A stretch of DNA of 64,000 nucleotides from Parvimonas sp035282405 (GCF_035282405.1 NZ_JAYKBP010000001.1:1-64000); one strand, 5' to 3'; counted from the first letter of the stretch, positions 52,752-61,778 are shown. The notes: generated from the letters alone by a model not told the origin. Numbers and translations are program-made.

Positions 52752-53390
52752 ATGACAACAGGAGAAAGATTAAAAGAGCTTAGACAAAAAGCTAATCTTA
52801 CACTGCAAGATGCCGGTGAACTAATTGGCACAAGTAAACAAAATTTATTTAAGTATGAAAATGATATAATAACAAATATTCCAATAGATAGATTATTGAA
52901 GCTAGCAGAAATTTATAATTCAAGCCCAATAGAAATTTTAGGATGGGAGCATTATTCAAATACTCCTAATTCTACAAAGGCATCAATATATAATTATTTA
53001 CCTTATGGTGTTTCTGCAGGGCTACCTGATGGACCTAACTATGATGTTGAGCTTGAAAAAATAGAAATAAGTGATTCTGTTATGGGACCTTATGCAAATG
53101 ACGGTGATATTCTTATAATGCATGTTAATGGAGAGAGTATGAATAAAGTAATACCAAATGGAAGTTATATTGCTGTTAAACTGAATTATCCAGTTTATAA
53201 TTTAGAAGATGAAGATATTGTAGTCTTTTCTGAAAATGGAGAATATAGTTTAAAATTATTTTTTAGAGATGGGGAAGATATAATTTTTAGACCTTGTTCT
53301 ACTTATCATTCATTTACGGATTTTAAATTTTCAAAAGATGATAAATTTAGCATTTTAGGAAAAGTTGTTATGTATTGTGTTAATTTATAG
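52752..53390 (+). CDS. XRE-family repressor with S24 (LexA-type) self-cleavage domain
   Basis: 212 residues. N-terminal XRE helix-turn-helix (5-63; RLKELRQKANLTLQDAGELI, GTSKQNLFKYE), linker, then a peptidase S24 domain (about 80-212): candidate cleavage site Ala89-Gly90 in GVSAGLPDG, Ser129 in VNGESMNK and Lys168 in YSLKLF, spaced as in LexA. Such proteins (phage CI, HdiR) cut themselves when RecA is active on damaged DNA. There is no prophage around it. GAGGTGATA site. It should repress its own gene and the divergent mini-gene. Confidence 0.9.
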   Translation: MTTGERLKELRQKANLTLQDAGELIGTSKQNLFKYENDIITNIPIDRLLKLAEIYNSSPIEILGWEHYSNTPNSTKASIYNYLPYGVSAGLPDGPNYDVELEKIEISDSVMGPYANDGDILIMHVNGESMNKVIPNGSYIAVKLNYPVYNLEDEDIVVFSENGEYSLKLFFRDGEDIIFRPCSTYHSFTDFKFSKDDKFSILGKVVMYCVNL

Positions 53391-53412
53391 TAAAAAAATA
53401 ATATAAATATTA

Positions 53413-53454
53413 AAAAAAGTGTAGATATTTTATCAGTTTATCTACACTTTTTTA
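53413..53454. terminator. Bidirectional terminator between the repressor gene and mgtE
   Basis: 14-bp stem (53414-53427 with 53439-53452), with A run before and T run after. Confidence 0.9.
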
Positions 53455-53463
53455 TATTAAATA

Positions 53464-54840
53464 TTAAATTTTTAGAATAGCTATAGCTAACATAAAATAT
53501 ATTATCAAACTGGTTGCATCCACAATAGTCGTTATAAGTGGTGCAGCTGCACTTGCTGGATCCATTTTTAGTTTCTTTGCAATTAATGGAAGTACTCCAC
53601 CCGCTAGATTCGCAGAAATCAACGAAATTGCTATTGTAAGGCTAACCACAAAACTTATTGAAAAAGTTGTGCTTTTGGATCCGAAAATATATAATCTTAT
53701 AAAATTAGTGATAAATAATATTAGTCCGCAAAGTAGTCCAACAGTTAATTCTTTTTTTAGAACAACAAAAAAATCTTTTATGTTTAAATCATCGACAGCA
53801 ATTCCTCTTATTACCATAGTTGAACTTTGTGCTCCTGCATTACCAGCAGTCGACATTATAATTGGAATTGATGCTGATAAAATAGCTAATGCACTTAGTT
53901 TATCTTCAAAATATTGTAAAATATATCCAGTAAAAGTTGCAGAAATCATTAGAATTAAAAGCCAAGATATTCTTGATTTTACCATTTCCTTAATTCCTGT
54001 TTTCAAGTAAGATCCATCTGTCGGAACAATACCACTCATTTTATGAATATCTTCGGTTGCTTCTTCATTTAAGATATCCAAAACATCATCTGCAGTAACA
54101 ATCCCAATTAGACAATTTTGATTATTTAATACACAAATAGTTGTTAAGTCATATTTACTCAATAAATGGGCAACTTCTTCTTGGTCTGTGTTTGTATATA
54201 CATAATGAATATTTTTATCCATTATTTCTGAAATTAACTTATCATTTTTTGAAATAATGATATCTCTTAAATTTACTATTCCAACTAGAACTCTTTTTTT
54301 ATTAATTACAAAGCAAACATTGACCGTTTCCGCAATTTCGGCTTGTTCTTTAATTTTTTTTATTGCTTCTTCAACTGTATCTTCTTCACAAAGTTCTACA
54401 AAGTCAGTACTCATTACAGATCCAGCAGTATTTTCTTCATAACTTAAAAGAGTATTTATTTCTTTTCGATGTTCTGAAGGTACATTGTCTAAAATGTATT
54501 TAATAACATTAGCTGGCATTTCTTCAAGAAAATCTATTATATCATCACTAAACATATTATCTAAAATACTTTTTACTTCCATAGATGATAATGCTGATAT
54601 TAATCTTTCTTGATGCAATGAATCTAAATAAGTAAATAATTCAGCAGAAATGTCTTTTGGTAAGATTTTAAAAACAAAAATTGCTTCATCAAGTTCTAAT
54701 TCACTAAATATTTCACTTAAATCAACTATATTATATTCATCAAAAATTTCTCTTATTAATAAGACTTTTTTTTCTTTTATTAATTCAGGAAGTAGGGAAG
54801 ATAATTGTTCTTTACTATATTCTAAAAAATTATATTCCAT
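53464..54840 (-). CDS. mgtE: MgtE magnesium channel, second of a tandem pair
   Basis: 458 residues from ATG 54840, eight bases after GGAGG; the in-frame GTG at 54849 is within the site region. Order: N-terminal superhelical domain (1-125; DIIDFLEEMPANVIKYILD), CBS pair (about 130-255; AGSVMSTDFVEL), plug helix and five membrane helices (from about 280) with TAGNAGAQSSTMVIRGIA and MDPASAAAPLITTIVDATS, where the last Asp lines the Mg2+ path. The cytosolic domain closes the pore at high Mg2+. It overlaps the upstream mgtE by 11 bases and is co-translated. Confidence 0.93.
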   Translation of the reverse strand: MEYNFLEYSKEQLSSLLPELIKEKKVLLIREIFDEYNIVDLSEIFSELELDEAIFVFKILPKDISAELFTYLDSLHQERLISALSSMEVKSILDNMFSDDIIDFLEEMPANVIKYILDNVPSEHRKEINTLLSYEENTAGSVMSTDFVELCEEDTVEEAIKKIKEQAEIAETVNVCFVINKKRVLVGIVNLRDIIISKNDKLISEIMDKNIHYVYTNTDQEEVAHLLSKYDLTTICVLNNQNCLIGIVTADDVLDILNEEATEDIHKMSGIVPTDGSYLKTGIKEMVKSRISWLLILMISATFTGYILQYFEDKLSALAILSASIPIIMSTAGNAGAQSSTMVIRGIAVDDLNIKDFFVVLKKELTVGLLCGLILFITNFIRLYIFGSKSTTFSISFVVSLTIAISLISANLAGGVLPLIAKKLKMDPASAAAPLITTIVDATSLIIYFMLAIAILKI

Positions 54841-56224
54841 AAATTCCACCTCCTAAAAATAAAGATGCAAGAGTAAAATATATTGTTAGTGAAATAGCAT
54901 CACAAACTGTAGTCAAAATCGGGCCACTCATTGATGCAGGATCTTGTCTTAAAGTGCTAGCTAATAATGGTAAAATTCCACCAATTAAATTTGCAATAGT
55001 TATAATTATATAAATAGTTGCTGAAATTAGGATTGCTATAGACATAGAAATATTTGGCATAAAAATTAGAATTCTTAATATATTTACAGTAAATAATATC
55101 GCTCCTAAAATTAAAGAGTTTAAAAATTCAGTTTTTATTACATATTTAAAGTCATTTATATTTAAATTATCAATAGCAATACCTCTAACCACCATTGCAC
55201 TTGATTGACTACCAGCATTTCCTGCAGTATCCATAAGCATTGGTATAAAAATTACTAAAGATGGAAATTTTAGTGTTAAGTCAGTATTTTTTGCAAGAAT
55301 AAATCCAGATACTGTCGCAGAAATCATAAGTATTAAAAGCCAAGTAATTCTACTTTTTACCATTTCAATTATCGACATATTTACATAAGAACCTTCTATA
55401 GGTGTGATACCACCCATTTTTTGTAAGTCTTCTGTAACTTCTTCTTGAATAATGTCATACACATCATCAATAGTAATAATTCCAATAAGTCTATGTTGAT
55501 CATTTACTACTGGTAGTACTAATAAATCATATTTTGTAAATATTTTTGCAACTTCTTCTTGATCTTCATCACATTCAACAGATATAACATCTGTTTCCAT
55601 AATTTCAGAAATTAGCGTATTTGATGAAGCTAACAATATGCTTTTCATTGAAACAAAACCTAAAAGTATATGTTGATCATTAGTTATATAACAATAAGAA
55701 ATAGTTTCAGCAAGTCTTTCTTTATCTTTAATCATTTTTAGTGCTTCATCTGCTGTGATTTCTGGATCTAGTTCAACATAATCAGTACTCATTACAGAAC
55801 CAGCACTATTTTCTTTAAAATTTAAAATCATATTTATTTCGCTTCGTCTTTGATTAGAAGCTGAATCTAAAACTCTTTTAACAATATTTGCAGGAAGTTC
55901 TTCTAGAAAATCACTTATATCATCCGTAAACATATAATCTAACATAACTTTTATTTCATGATCTTGTAATCCATTTATTACTTGTTGTTTCATATTTTGA
56001 GGAAGATAAGCAAAAATCTCAGCAGTTTTTTCTTTCTTAATAACCTTAAACATAAATAGAATTTCTTTAATATCAAAATATTCTTCAAAAATATTTGCAA
56101 GAGTTACTTCATTTGTATCATAAATTAAATCTCTTAGATGAAAAATATTTTTTTCTTCTAATGAAGTTCTTAATTCATTAGCAATATTTTTGCTTTTTTC
56201 TAAAGAATTTTCTTTTAAGTCCAT
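54830..56224 (-). CDS. mgtE: MgtE magnesium channel, first of a tandem pair
   Basis: 464 residues from ATG 56224, six bases after AGGAGG; earlier in-frame starts up to 56269 overlap the promoter. Same layout as its neighbour: N domain (ISDFLEELPANIVKRVLD), CBS pair (AGSVMSTDYVEL, LIGIITIDDVYDIIQEE) and membrane domain with TAGNAGSQSSAMVVRGIA and RQDPASMSGPILTTVCDAIS, the pore Asp retained. The two proteins are clearly paralogous but well diverged, so the duplication is old; both look functional. No M-box riboswitch is visible upstream. Confidence 0.93.
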   Translation of the reverse strand: MDLKENSLEKSKNIANELRTSLEEKNIFHLRDLIYDTNEVTLANIFEEYFDIKEILFMFKVIKKEKTAEIFAYLPQNMKQQVINGLQDHEIKVMLDYMFTDDISDFLEELPANIVKRVLDSASNQRRSEINMILNFKENSAGSVMSTDYVELDPEITADEALKMIKDKERLAETISYCYITNDQHILLGFVSMKSILLASSNTLISEIMETDVISVECDEDQEEVAKIFTKYDLLVLPVVNDQHRLIGIITIDDVYDIIQEEVTEDLQKMGGITPIEGSYVNMSIIEMVKSRITWLLILMISATVSGFILAKNTDLTLKFPSLVIFIPMLMDTAGNAGSQSSAMVVRGIAIDNLNINDFKYVIKTEFLNSLILGAILFTVNILRILIFMPNISMSIAILISATIYIIITIANLIGGILPLLASTLRQDPASMSGPILTTVCDAISLTIYFTLASLFLGGGIYGI

Positions 56225-56267
56225 ATATCTCCTCCTTAATAAAAATTTGTAAAATACATTCAAATAC

Positions 56268-56276
56268 ATTATATCA
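56268..56276 (-). promoter_or_regulatory. Extended -10 of the mgtE pair
   Basis: Minus strand TGA-TATAAT (56276-56268), 44 bases before the start; the -35 is poor. Confidence 0.5.
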
Positions 56277-56382
56277 TATTTTACATTTTATAAAAAACTA
56301 TTTTTAAAATAAAATTATTAATTGAAATTTAAAATAATTAAACTAAGTATTAATTGTATCTTTAAAAACTTCTAATAAAATG

Positions 56383-56411
56383 TTGAAAATATAATATTTT
56401 TATGGTACAAT
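56383..56411 (+). promoter_or_regulatory. Promoter of the rsmD-rpoD operon
   Basis: TTGAAA at 56383-56388, 17-bp spacer ending TGG, TACAAT at 56406-56411. A second -10-like TATAAT at 56466-56471 is nearer the gene but has no good -35. Confidence 0.6.
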
Positions 56412-56494
56412 TTATTATGAATATATTTGTATTAATTATATTATTAATTAGTCATTTGATTTAAGTATAATTATTTTAAGATTAAGGTTGGAAA

Positions 56495-57037
56495 ATGAGG
56501 ATAGTATCTGGAAAAAAGAGAGGATTAAAATTATTATCTCCTGTAGATTATAGAGTAAGACCAACTACAGATAAAATTAAAGAGTCAATTTTTAATATTT
56601 TGTTTGAAATAGATGAAAATTCTATTGTGTTAGATTTGTTTTCTGGTAGTGGTGCTATTGGAATTGAATTTCTAAGTAGAGGTGCAAATAAGGCTTATTT
56701 TTGTGATTTTTCTGATGACAGTATAAAAATTACTAGGCAAAATATTGAGAATGCTGAATTTTTGGAAAAATCAATTATTATAAAAAAAGATTATATGGAA
56801 TGTTTAAATTATTTTTACAAAAATAATTTAAGATTTGATTATATATTTTTAGACCCTCCATATAGAAATGATTACATAAAAAACACTTTAGATTTCATTT
56901 GGAATTACAATATTCTAAATGAGGATGGAATAATCATTATAGAAACAGATAAGGATATAATTATTGAAGACTTTGATGTAATAAAAGAAAAAAAATATTC
57001 TAAGACTAGAGTGATATTTTTAGAAAGGAAAAAATAA
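56495..57037 (+). CDS. rsmD: 16S rRNA (guanine-966-N2)-methyltransferase
   Basis: 180 residues. MRIVSGKKRGLKL start, VRPTTDKIKESIFNIL, SAM site LDLFSGSGAIGIEFLSRGA and catalytic LDPPYRND. It methylates G966 of 16S rRNA during 30S assembly. The ribosome site is weak. It is followed by coaD in nearly all Bacillota, as here, six bases on. Confidence 0.94.
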   Translation: MRIVSGKKRGLKLLSPVDYRVRPTTDKIKESIFNILFEIDENSIVLDLFSGSGAIGIEFLSRGANKAYFCDFSDDSIKITRQNIENAEFLEKSIIIKKDYMECLNYFYKNNLRFDYIFLDPPYRNDYIKNTLDFIWNYNILNEDGIIIIETDKDIIIEDFDVIKEKKYSKTRVIFLERKK

Positions 57038-57042
57038 TAATA

Positions 57043-57522
57043 ATGAAGGTAGTTTTTCCGGGTAGTTTTGACCCTTTAACTAATGGTCATAAAAATATTA
57101 TTTTAAAAACTTTAAAAATTTTTAATTCTGTAGATATACTTATTTTAAATAATATGAATAAAAAAACACTTTTTACACTTGAAGAGAGACAAAATATTAT
57201 TTCAAAGATATTTAAAAAGTATGATAATGTTGATATAAATATATATTCTGGGTTATTGAGTGATTATGTTAAAGATAATAATGTCAACATTTTAGTAAGA
57301 GGTGTTAGGAATACTTTAGATTTTGAATCTGAGAAGATTAATGCTAAAGTAAATCAAGAGCTTTGTGGGGTACAAACAATTTTATTATTTTCTGAATCTT
57401 CGGAAGAACATATTAGTTCAACTGTTGTTAAAGATGTATTCTTTAACGGTGGTAATATTGAACCATATGTAGATAAGGTTGTTTTAGATATATTAAGTGA
57501 AAAATTTAGGAGGAATGAATAA
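57043..57522 (+). CDS. coaD: Phosphopantetheine adenylyltransferase
   Basis: 159 residues. GSFDPLTNGHKNI carries the T/N-x-G-H nucleotide motif, VRGVRNTLDFESE and SSEEHISSTVVKDV complete the active site. It makes dephospho-CoA from 4'-phosphopantetheine and ATP. Its stop overlaps the next start by one base. Confidence 0.95.
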   Translation: MKVVFPGSFDPLTNGHKNIILKTLKIFNSVDILILNNMNKKTLFTLEERQNIISKIFKKYDNVDINIYSGLLSDYVKDNNVNILVRGVRNTLDFESEKINAKVNQELCGVQTILLFSESSEEHISSTVVKDVFFNGGNIEPYVDKVVLDILSEKFRRNE

Positions 57523-57995
57523 TGGAAATTTTAGAATTAATTGATCGTATTGAAGACTTGGTGGAAGAAAGTTCAAGTTTACCTTTTTCAAAGAAAGTTA
57601 TGGTAGACTCTGAAGCATTATTTTTCATACTTAAAGAAATGAGAGAAAATATTCCTGAAGAAATTAAACAAGCAGAGTGGGTTAATGCAGAAAAAGATAG
57701 AATTTTAAATGAAGCTACTAAAGATGCAAATCAAATTTTAGAGCAAGCTAATAAAGAAGCTTCTAAAATTAAATCTGTTGCTGAATTAAGATGTCAACAA
57801 ATGATCAATGAAAGTGATGTAGTGGTTGCTGCTGAAAGTAAAGCAAATGACATATTACTAAAAGCTGAACAAAACGCAAAGACTATAAAAATGCAAACTA
57901 ATACTTATGTTGATGATGTTTTATCTAAAACACAAGAAAGATTAAGAGATATAATTACTGTTTTAGATAATAACAGAAATGAAATTAGAAAATAA
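57522..57995 (+). CDS. Coiled-coil protein of the coaD operon, unknown function
   Basis: 157 residues, almost wholly helical. The N terminus (1-50) contains SSSLPFSKKVMVDSEALFFI, a conserved stretch in the clostridial proteins found after coaD; the rest (about 60-157) is an Ala/Glu/Lys/Gln coiled coil like ATP-synthase b subunits or DivIVA (ANQILEQANKEASKIK, ANDILLKAEQNAKTIK). No membrane segment. It is often labelled 'ATPase' without proof. A structural or division-related role is possible; I cannot say more. Confidence 0.78.
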   Translation: MEILELIDRIEDLVEESSSLPFSKKVMVDSEALFFILKEMRENIPEEIKQAEWVNAEKDRILNEATKDANQILEQANKEASKIKSVAELRCQQMINESDVVVAAESKANDILLKAEQNAKTIKMQTNTYVDDVLSKTQERLRDIITVLDNNRNEIRK

Positions 57996-58006
57996 TTGGA
58001 GAAATA

Positions 58007-58975
58007 ATGAACAAAGTTACTGAAAATTTGATTTTAGATATTGAAGATATTAGGAATTTATTTGGAAATTTAGATTCTAATATAGATTTTATTTCTAAAA
58101 AATTTGACGTTTCTATAAAAAATAGTAATGAAGGTTTGTCTATAACTGGAGATGAAAAAATGGTTTTACTATGTATTAAAACTATTGAGTTTTTAGTTAG
58201 AGATAAGTCATTAGAAAGTTTGGATAAACAAAAAATTTCTTATGTAATTGAGAAAGTAAAAAGCGAAAATAAGGATATATTAAATGATTGGTTAGATTAT
58301 GTTATATGTTTAAATGCAAAGTTAAAACCTATCAAACCTAAGACTTTAGGTCAAAGGAAATATATATCTGCAATAGAAGAAAATATAATTACTTTTGGTA
58401 TAGGTCCTGCAGGAACTGGAAAAACATTTTTAGCTATTGCGATGGCTGCTAAGGCTTTAAAAAATAATTCTGTATCAAAGATTATTTTAACAAGACCAGC
58501 AGTTGAAGCGGGTGAAAACTTAGGTTTTTTACCTGGTGATTTACAAGAAAAAATTGATCCATATTTAAGACCATTATATGATTCGTTGTATAATATTTTA
58601 GGATATGATAATTTTCTTAGACTAAAAGAAAAAGGTATTATTGAAGTTGCACCTTTAGCTTATATGAGAGGACGAACATTAGATGATGCCTTTATAATTC
58701 TTGATGAAGCTCAAAATACAACTAATGAGCAAATGAAGATGTTTTTAACGAGAATAGGATTTGAGTCTAAAGCTGTTATTACTGGAGATATTACTCAAAT
58801 TGACTTAGGTAGAAGAAAAAATTCAGGCCTTGTTTCAGTAAGTAAAATCTTGAATAATATCAATGGAATAAATTTTAATTATTTTGATAGTTCCGATGTT
58901 GTAAGACATAGTATAGTTATGAAAATAATAGATGCTTATACAAAATATGAAGATGGTTTAGTGGAGAAGAAATGA
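58007..58975 (+). CDS. phoH: PhoH-family ATPase
   Basis: 322 residues. KH-like N terminus, then the PhoH P-loop domain: GIGPAGTGKTFLAIAMAAKA (Walker A), TRPAVEAGENLGFLPGDLQE and FIILDEAQNTT (Walker B). PhoH-like proteins pair with YbeY in RNA metabolism; the gene is coupled to ybeY by a 4-base overlap (ATGA). Confidence 0.93.
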   Translation: MNKVTENLILDIEDIRNLFGNLDSNIDFISKKFDVSIKNSNEGLSITGDEKMVLLCIKTIEFLVRDKSLESLDKQKISYVIEKVKSENKDILNDWLDYVICLNAKLKPIKPKTLGQRKYISAIEENIITFGIGPAGTGKTFLAIAMAAKALKNNSVSKIILTRPAVEAGENLGFLPGDLQEKIDPYLRPLYDSLYNILGYDNFLRLKEKGIIEVAPLAYMRGRTLDDAFIILDEAQNTTNEQMKMFLTRIGFESKAVITGDITQIDLGRRKNSGLVSVSKILNNINGINFNYFDSSDVVRHSIVMKIIDAYTKYEDGLVEKK

Positions 58976-59445
58976 TGAATGTTCTTTTTGATAATAGACA
59001 AGATTCTTTTGTTGTATCAGAAAATCTTAAAGCAAAAATAGTTGAATGTATTAAAACAGCTTTAAGAGTTGAAAATAGAGAAATAAGTAATGTTGAAGTT
59101 TCTGTATCATTTGTTACAAATGAAGAAATAAAAAATATAAATTCTGAATTTAGAAATATTAATAAAGAAACGGATGTGCTTTCTTTTCCAATGGATTTTG
59201 AGTTTTCAGAAGAAGGTATGCCTTATATTTTAGGAGATATTATTATTTCTACCGAAAAATCTATGGAACAAGCAAAAGAGTTTGGGCATAGTATTGATAG
59301 AGAAATATTATATTTAGTTTGTCATTCGGTTTTTCATTTACTTGGATATGACCATATTGAAGAGTCAGACAAATTAGTTATGAGAAATAAGGAAAAAGAA
59401 ACTATGAAATTGATGGAAGTTTTTAAAAATGAGAAAGAATTCTAA
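58972..59445 (+). CDS. ybeY: Endoribonuclease YbeY
   Basis: 157 residues. NKETDVLSFPMDF and the zinc motif HSVFHLLGYDH (H-x3-H-x5-H) define the family. It takes part in 16S rRNA 3'-end maturation and ribosome quality control. ATG 58972 or 58975 are both possible after GGAG. It overlaps dgkA by 17 bases. Confidence 0.94.
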   Translation: MMNVLFDNRQDSFVVSENLKAKIVECIKTALRVENREISNVEVSVSFVTNEEIKNINSEFRNINKETDVLSFPMDFEFSEEGMPYILGDIIISTEKSMEQAKEFGHSIDREILYLVCHSVFHLLGYDHIEESDKLVMRNKEKETMKLMEVFKNEKEF

Positions 59446-59800
59446 TTTTTTTGAAAGTTTTCTTTGTGCTTTCAAAGGAATAATATATATTTTTAAAACA
59501 GAGAAAAATTTTAGATTTCATATTGTATTTTCTTTGTTAGTATTGTTGTGTTCTTTAATTTTAAATTTGTCGTGCGTTGAATTATCTGTAATATTGATTA
59601 TGATAGCAGTTGTTTTGACTTTAGAAATTATTAATACTATCATTGAAAATATTATGGATTTTTTATGTAAAGAATATAATTTTAAGGTAAAAATTATAAA
59701 GGATATGGCATCGGGAACTGTTTTGGTTTCAGCTTTTATTTCTATGATAGTTGGTCTTTTAATATTTGTTCCCAAAATAATAGTTATGATTGGTGGTTAA
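59429..59800 (+). CDS. dgkA: Undecaprenol/diacylglycerol kinase (DgkA family)
   Basis: 123 residues with three membrane helices. NFRFHIVFSLLVLL, LEIINTIIENIMDFL (the E-x-x-N-T-x-I-E motif) and IKDMASGTVLVSAF are family hallmarks. In Gram-positives this enzyme mainly rephosphorylates undecaprenol for wall synthesis. It is directly abutted by cdd. Confidence 0.9.
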   Translation: MRKNSNFFESFLCAFKGIIYIFKTEKNFRFHIVFSLLVLLCSLILNLSCVELSVILIMIAVVLTLEIINTIIENIMDFLCKEYNFKVKIIKDMASGTVLVSAFISMIVGLLIFVPKIIVMIGG

Positions 59801-60196
59801 ATGAATATTTATAAAAAAATGATAGACTGTGCTTTAGATAGTCAAAAAAAAGCTTATACACCATATTCAAATTTTAAAGTAGGAGCTTGTGTATTAACTG
59901 ATTCAGGAAAGTTATATGGTGGCTGTAATATAGAAAATGCATCATATACGCCTACAGTTTGTGCAGAAAGAGTAGCTATATTTAAAGCTGTATATAATGG
60001 AGAAAAAAAGATTACAAAAATTGCGGTTGTTGGAAAAGAAAATTCTTTAACATATCCTTGTGGAGTTTGTAGACAGGTTATAAGAGAATTTTGTTCTGAT
60101 GATTGTGAGATAATTATAATAAAAAATGAGCAAGAATATAAGATAGTAAAATTTTCAGAAATTTTACCTTATAGTTTTGGTCCAGAGGATTTATAA
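59801..60196 (+). CDS. cdd: Cytidine deaminase
   Basis: 131 residues. Zinc site CAERVAIF with the catalytic Glu, and PCGVCRQVIREF; GGCNIENASYTPTVC binds substrate. It deaminates cytidine and deoxycytidine for salvage. The ybeY-dgkA-cdd-era order is standard for Bacillota. Confidence 0.95.
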   Translation: MNIYKKMIDCALDSQKKAYTPYSNFKVGACVLTDSGKLYGGCNIENASYTPTVCAERVAIFKAVYNGEKKITKIAVVGKENSLTYPCGVCRQVIREFCSDDCEIIIIKNEQEYKIVKFSEILPYSFGPEDL

Positions 60197-60197
60197 T

Positions 60198-61094
60198 ATG
60201 GACAATATAAAATCAGGATTTGTTACAATTGTTGGAAGATCAAATGTTGGTAAGTCAACATTATTAAATAGAATAATAGGAGAGAAAATTTCAATTATTT
60301 CTAACAAACCACAAACTACAAGATCTAATTTAAAATTAATATATAATTCATTGGATTCTCAAATTATTTTCCTTGATACTCCTGGTATTCAAAATCCTAA
60401 AAATAAATTGGGAGAATTTATGTTAAAGGAAGCTAGAAGCTCTCTTAAAGATGTAGATTTAATTTTGTATATGGTAGATGTTAATTTTGAAATAAGAGAA
60501 TTGGATAATTTAATAATTGATATGCTGAGGAAAATTAATCTTCCAAAACTATGTATTATTAATAAGATAGATACATTAAATGCAGATGAGCTTTGTAAAC
60601 TTATTTCAAAGTATGAGTATATGGACTTGTTTGAAAAAATTATTCCAATATCTGCTTCAGAAGGTACTAATGTATATAATTTAATAGATAGTATAAAATC
60701 TTATTTACCTTATGGACCTAAATATTACTCAGATGATATGATTACAGACCAGTCTGAGAGAGAAATAGTAAGTGAAATAATAAGAGAGAAAGCTCTTAAT
60801 TTTTTAAGGGATGAAATTCCACATGGAGTTAATGTATTAATTGAAAAATTTTCAATAAGAAAAAATAAGCCAATTATTGATATTGATGCAATTATTTGTG
60901 TTGAAAAAAAATCACATAAAGGTATGGTAATTGGTAAAAATGGAGATATGATATTAAAAATTGGAAAGTCTGCTAGACTAGATATAGAAAAGTTTTTAGA
61001 TTCAAAAGTTAATTTAAAACTTTTTGTTAAAATTGATGACGATTGGAGAAACAAATCATTTAAGGTGAAAGAATTTGGATATTTTAGAAAATAG
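60198..61094 (+). CDS. era: GTPase Era
   Basis: 298 residues from ATG 60198, nine bases after AGAGG; the TTG at 60177 lies inside cdd and would add an uncharacteristic extension. G motifs GRSNVGKSTLLNR, DTPGIQNPK and NKIDTL, SAS-type G5 (ISASEGTNV), then a C-terminal KH domain with GMVIGKNGDMILKIG. Era checks and assembles the 30S subunit near the 16S 3' end. It overlaps recO by 20 bases. Confidence 0.95.
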   Translation: MDNIKSGFVTIVGRSNVGKSTLLNRIIGEKISIISNKPQTTRSNLKLIYNSLDSQIIFLDTPGIQNPKNKLGEFMLKEARSSLKDVDLILYMVDVNFEIRELDNLIIDMLRKINLPKLCIINKIDTLNADELCKLISKYEYMDLFEKIIPISASEGTNVYNLIDSIKSYLPYGPKYYSDDMITDQSEREIVSEIIREKALNFLRDEIPHGVNVLIEKFSIRKNKPIIDIDAIICVEKKSHKGMVIGKNGDMILKIGKSARLDIEKFLDSKVNLKLFVKIDDDWRNKSFKVKEFGYFRK

Positions 61095-61773
61095 TATTTA
61101 TAATAATATAAATGGCTTTGTTATTTCGGAAAATGCTTATTTAAATAATGCTAAAATATTTAGAGTATATACTGATGAGTTTGGACTTATCTCAATTTAT
61201 ACTAAAAATATTGAAATGTATTTATCCATGTACTCTAATTATAATTTTAAATTAAATTACCGAAACGAATTTTTCTATTGTAATGAATATGAACTACTAG
61301 AATTTTTTTCTTTTAAATCTAAAGAGCATATTTTGTTTTTGAATATTCTTTCAGAAATAATTTTAAAGACTAGTGTGCCTGAATTAAAAAATATAGAAAT
61401 ATATGATTTAATAAATGAGGTATTAAGAATAAAGAAAATAGATTATAAGATAATATTAAGTTATTTTATAATTAAATACTTGCTTTTTAATGGATATCAT
61501 ATACTATTTGATGACGAAAAAAATATAAAAAATTATAATTTTGATATATCTGAATTACTTATAAATTCTAGCATAAAATATAAGGATAAATACAACTATA
61601 TAATTAATGAACATGAATACAATTATATTTATTTGTTATATAATTCTAAAAATTTAGAAAATATTGATTTAAACTGTATTAACTTGAAATTTTCAAGAAT
61701 TCTTGGAATATTAATAAATGCATTCTGCTTAAATTTTAATATATATCAATTAAAAAGTTTTAACATAAGGTGA
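61075..61773 (+). CDS. recO: DNA repair protein RecO
   Basis: 232 residues from a TTG at 61075, six bases after AAGGTGA. N-terminal OB fold (GFVISENAYLNNAKIFRVYT, FGLISIYTKN), then an all-helical part. The four-cysteine zinc motif of many RecO proteins is absent, and the C-terminal half is short and Asn/Tyr/Ile-rich. Assignment rests on the OB fold and on the era-recO-dnaG setting. RecO loads RecA with RecR. Confidence 0.78.
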   Translation: MDILENSIYNNINGFVISENAYLNNAKIFRVYTDEFGLISIYTKNIEMYLSMYSNYNFKLNYRNEFFYCNEYELLEFFSFKSKEHILFLNILSEIILKTSVPELKNIEIYDLINEVLRIKKIDYKIILSYFIIKYLLFNGYHILFDDEKNIKNYNFDISELLINSSIKYKDKYNYIINEHEYNYIYLLYNSKNLENIDLNCINLKFSRILGILINAFCLNFNIYQLKSFNIR

Positions 61774-61778
61774 TAGAA

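Noticed and set aside
52306..53460. Prophage or phage immunity region around the CI-like repressor
   Set aside because: Only the repressor and the mini-gene are present; flanking genes are housekeeping (truB, maf, mgtE) and no integrase, attachment repeat or structural gene is seen.
53669..54856. Plus-strand reading frames opposite the mgtE genes
   Set aside because: They are shadows of the CBS and membrane domains, Ser/Ile-rich, without ribosome sites or promoters.
56225..56494. M-box or other magnesium riboswitch upstream of the mgtE pair
   Set aside because: The leader is about 40 bases long and almost pure A/T; there is no room or conserved helix for an M-box.
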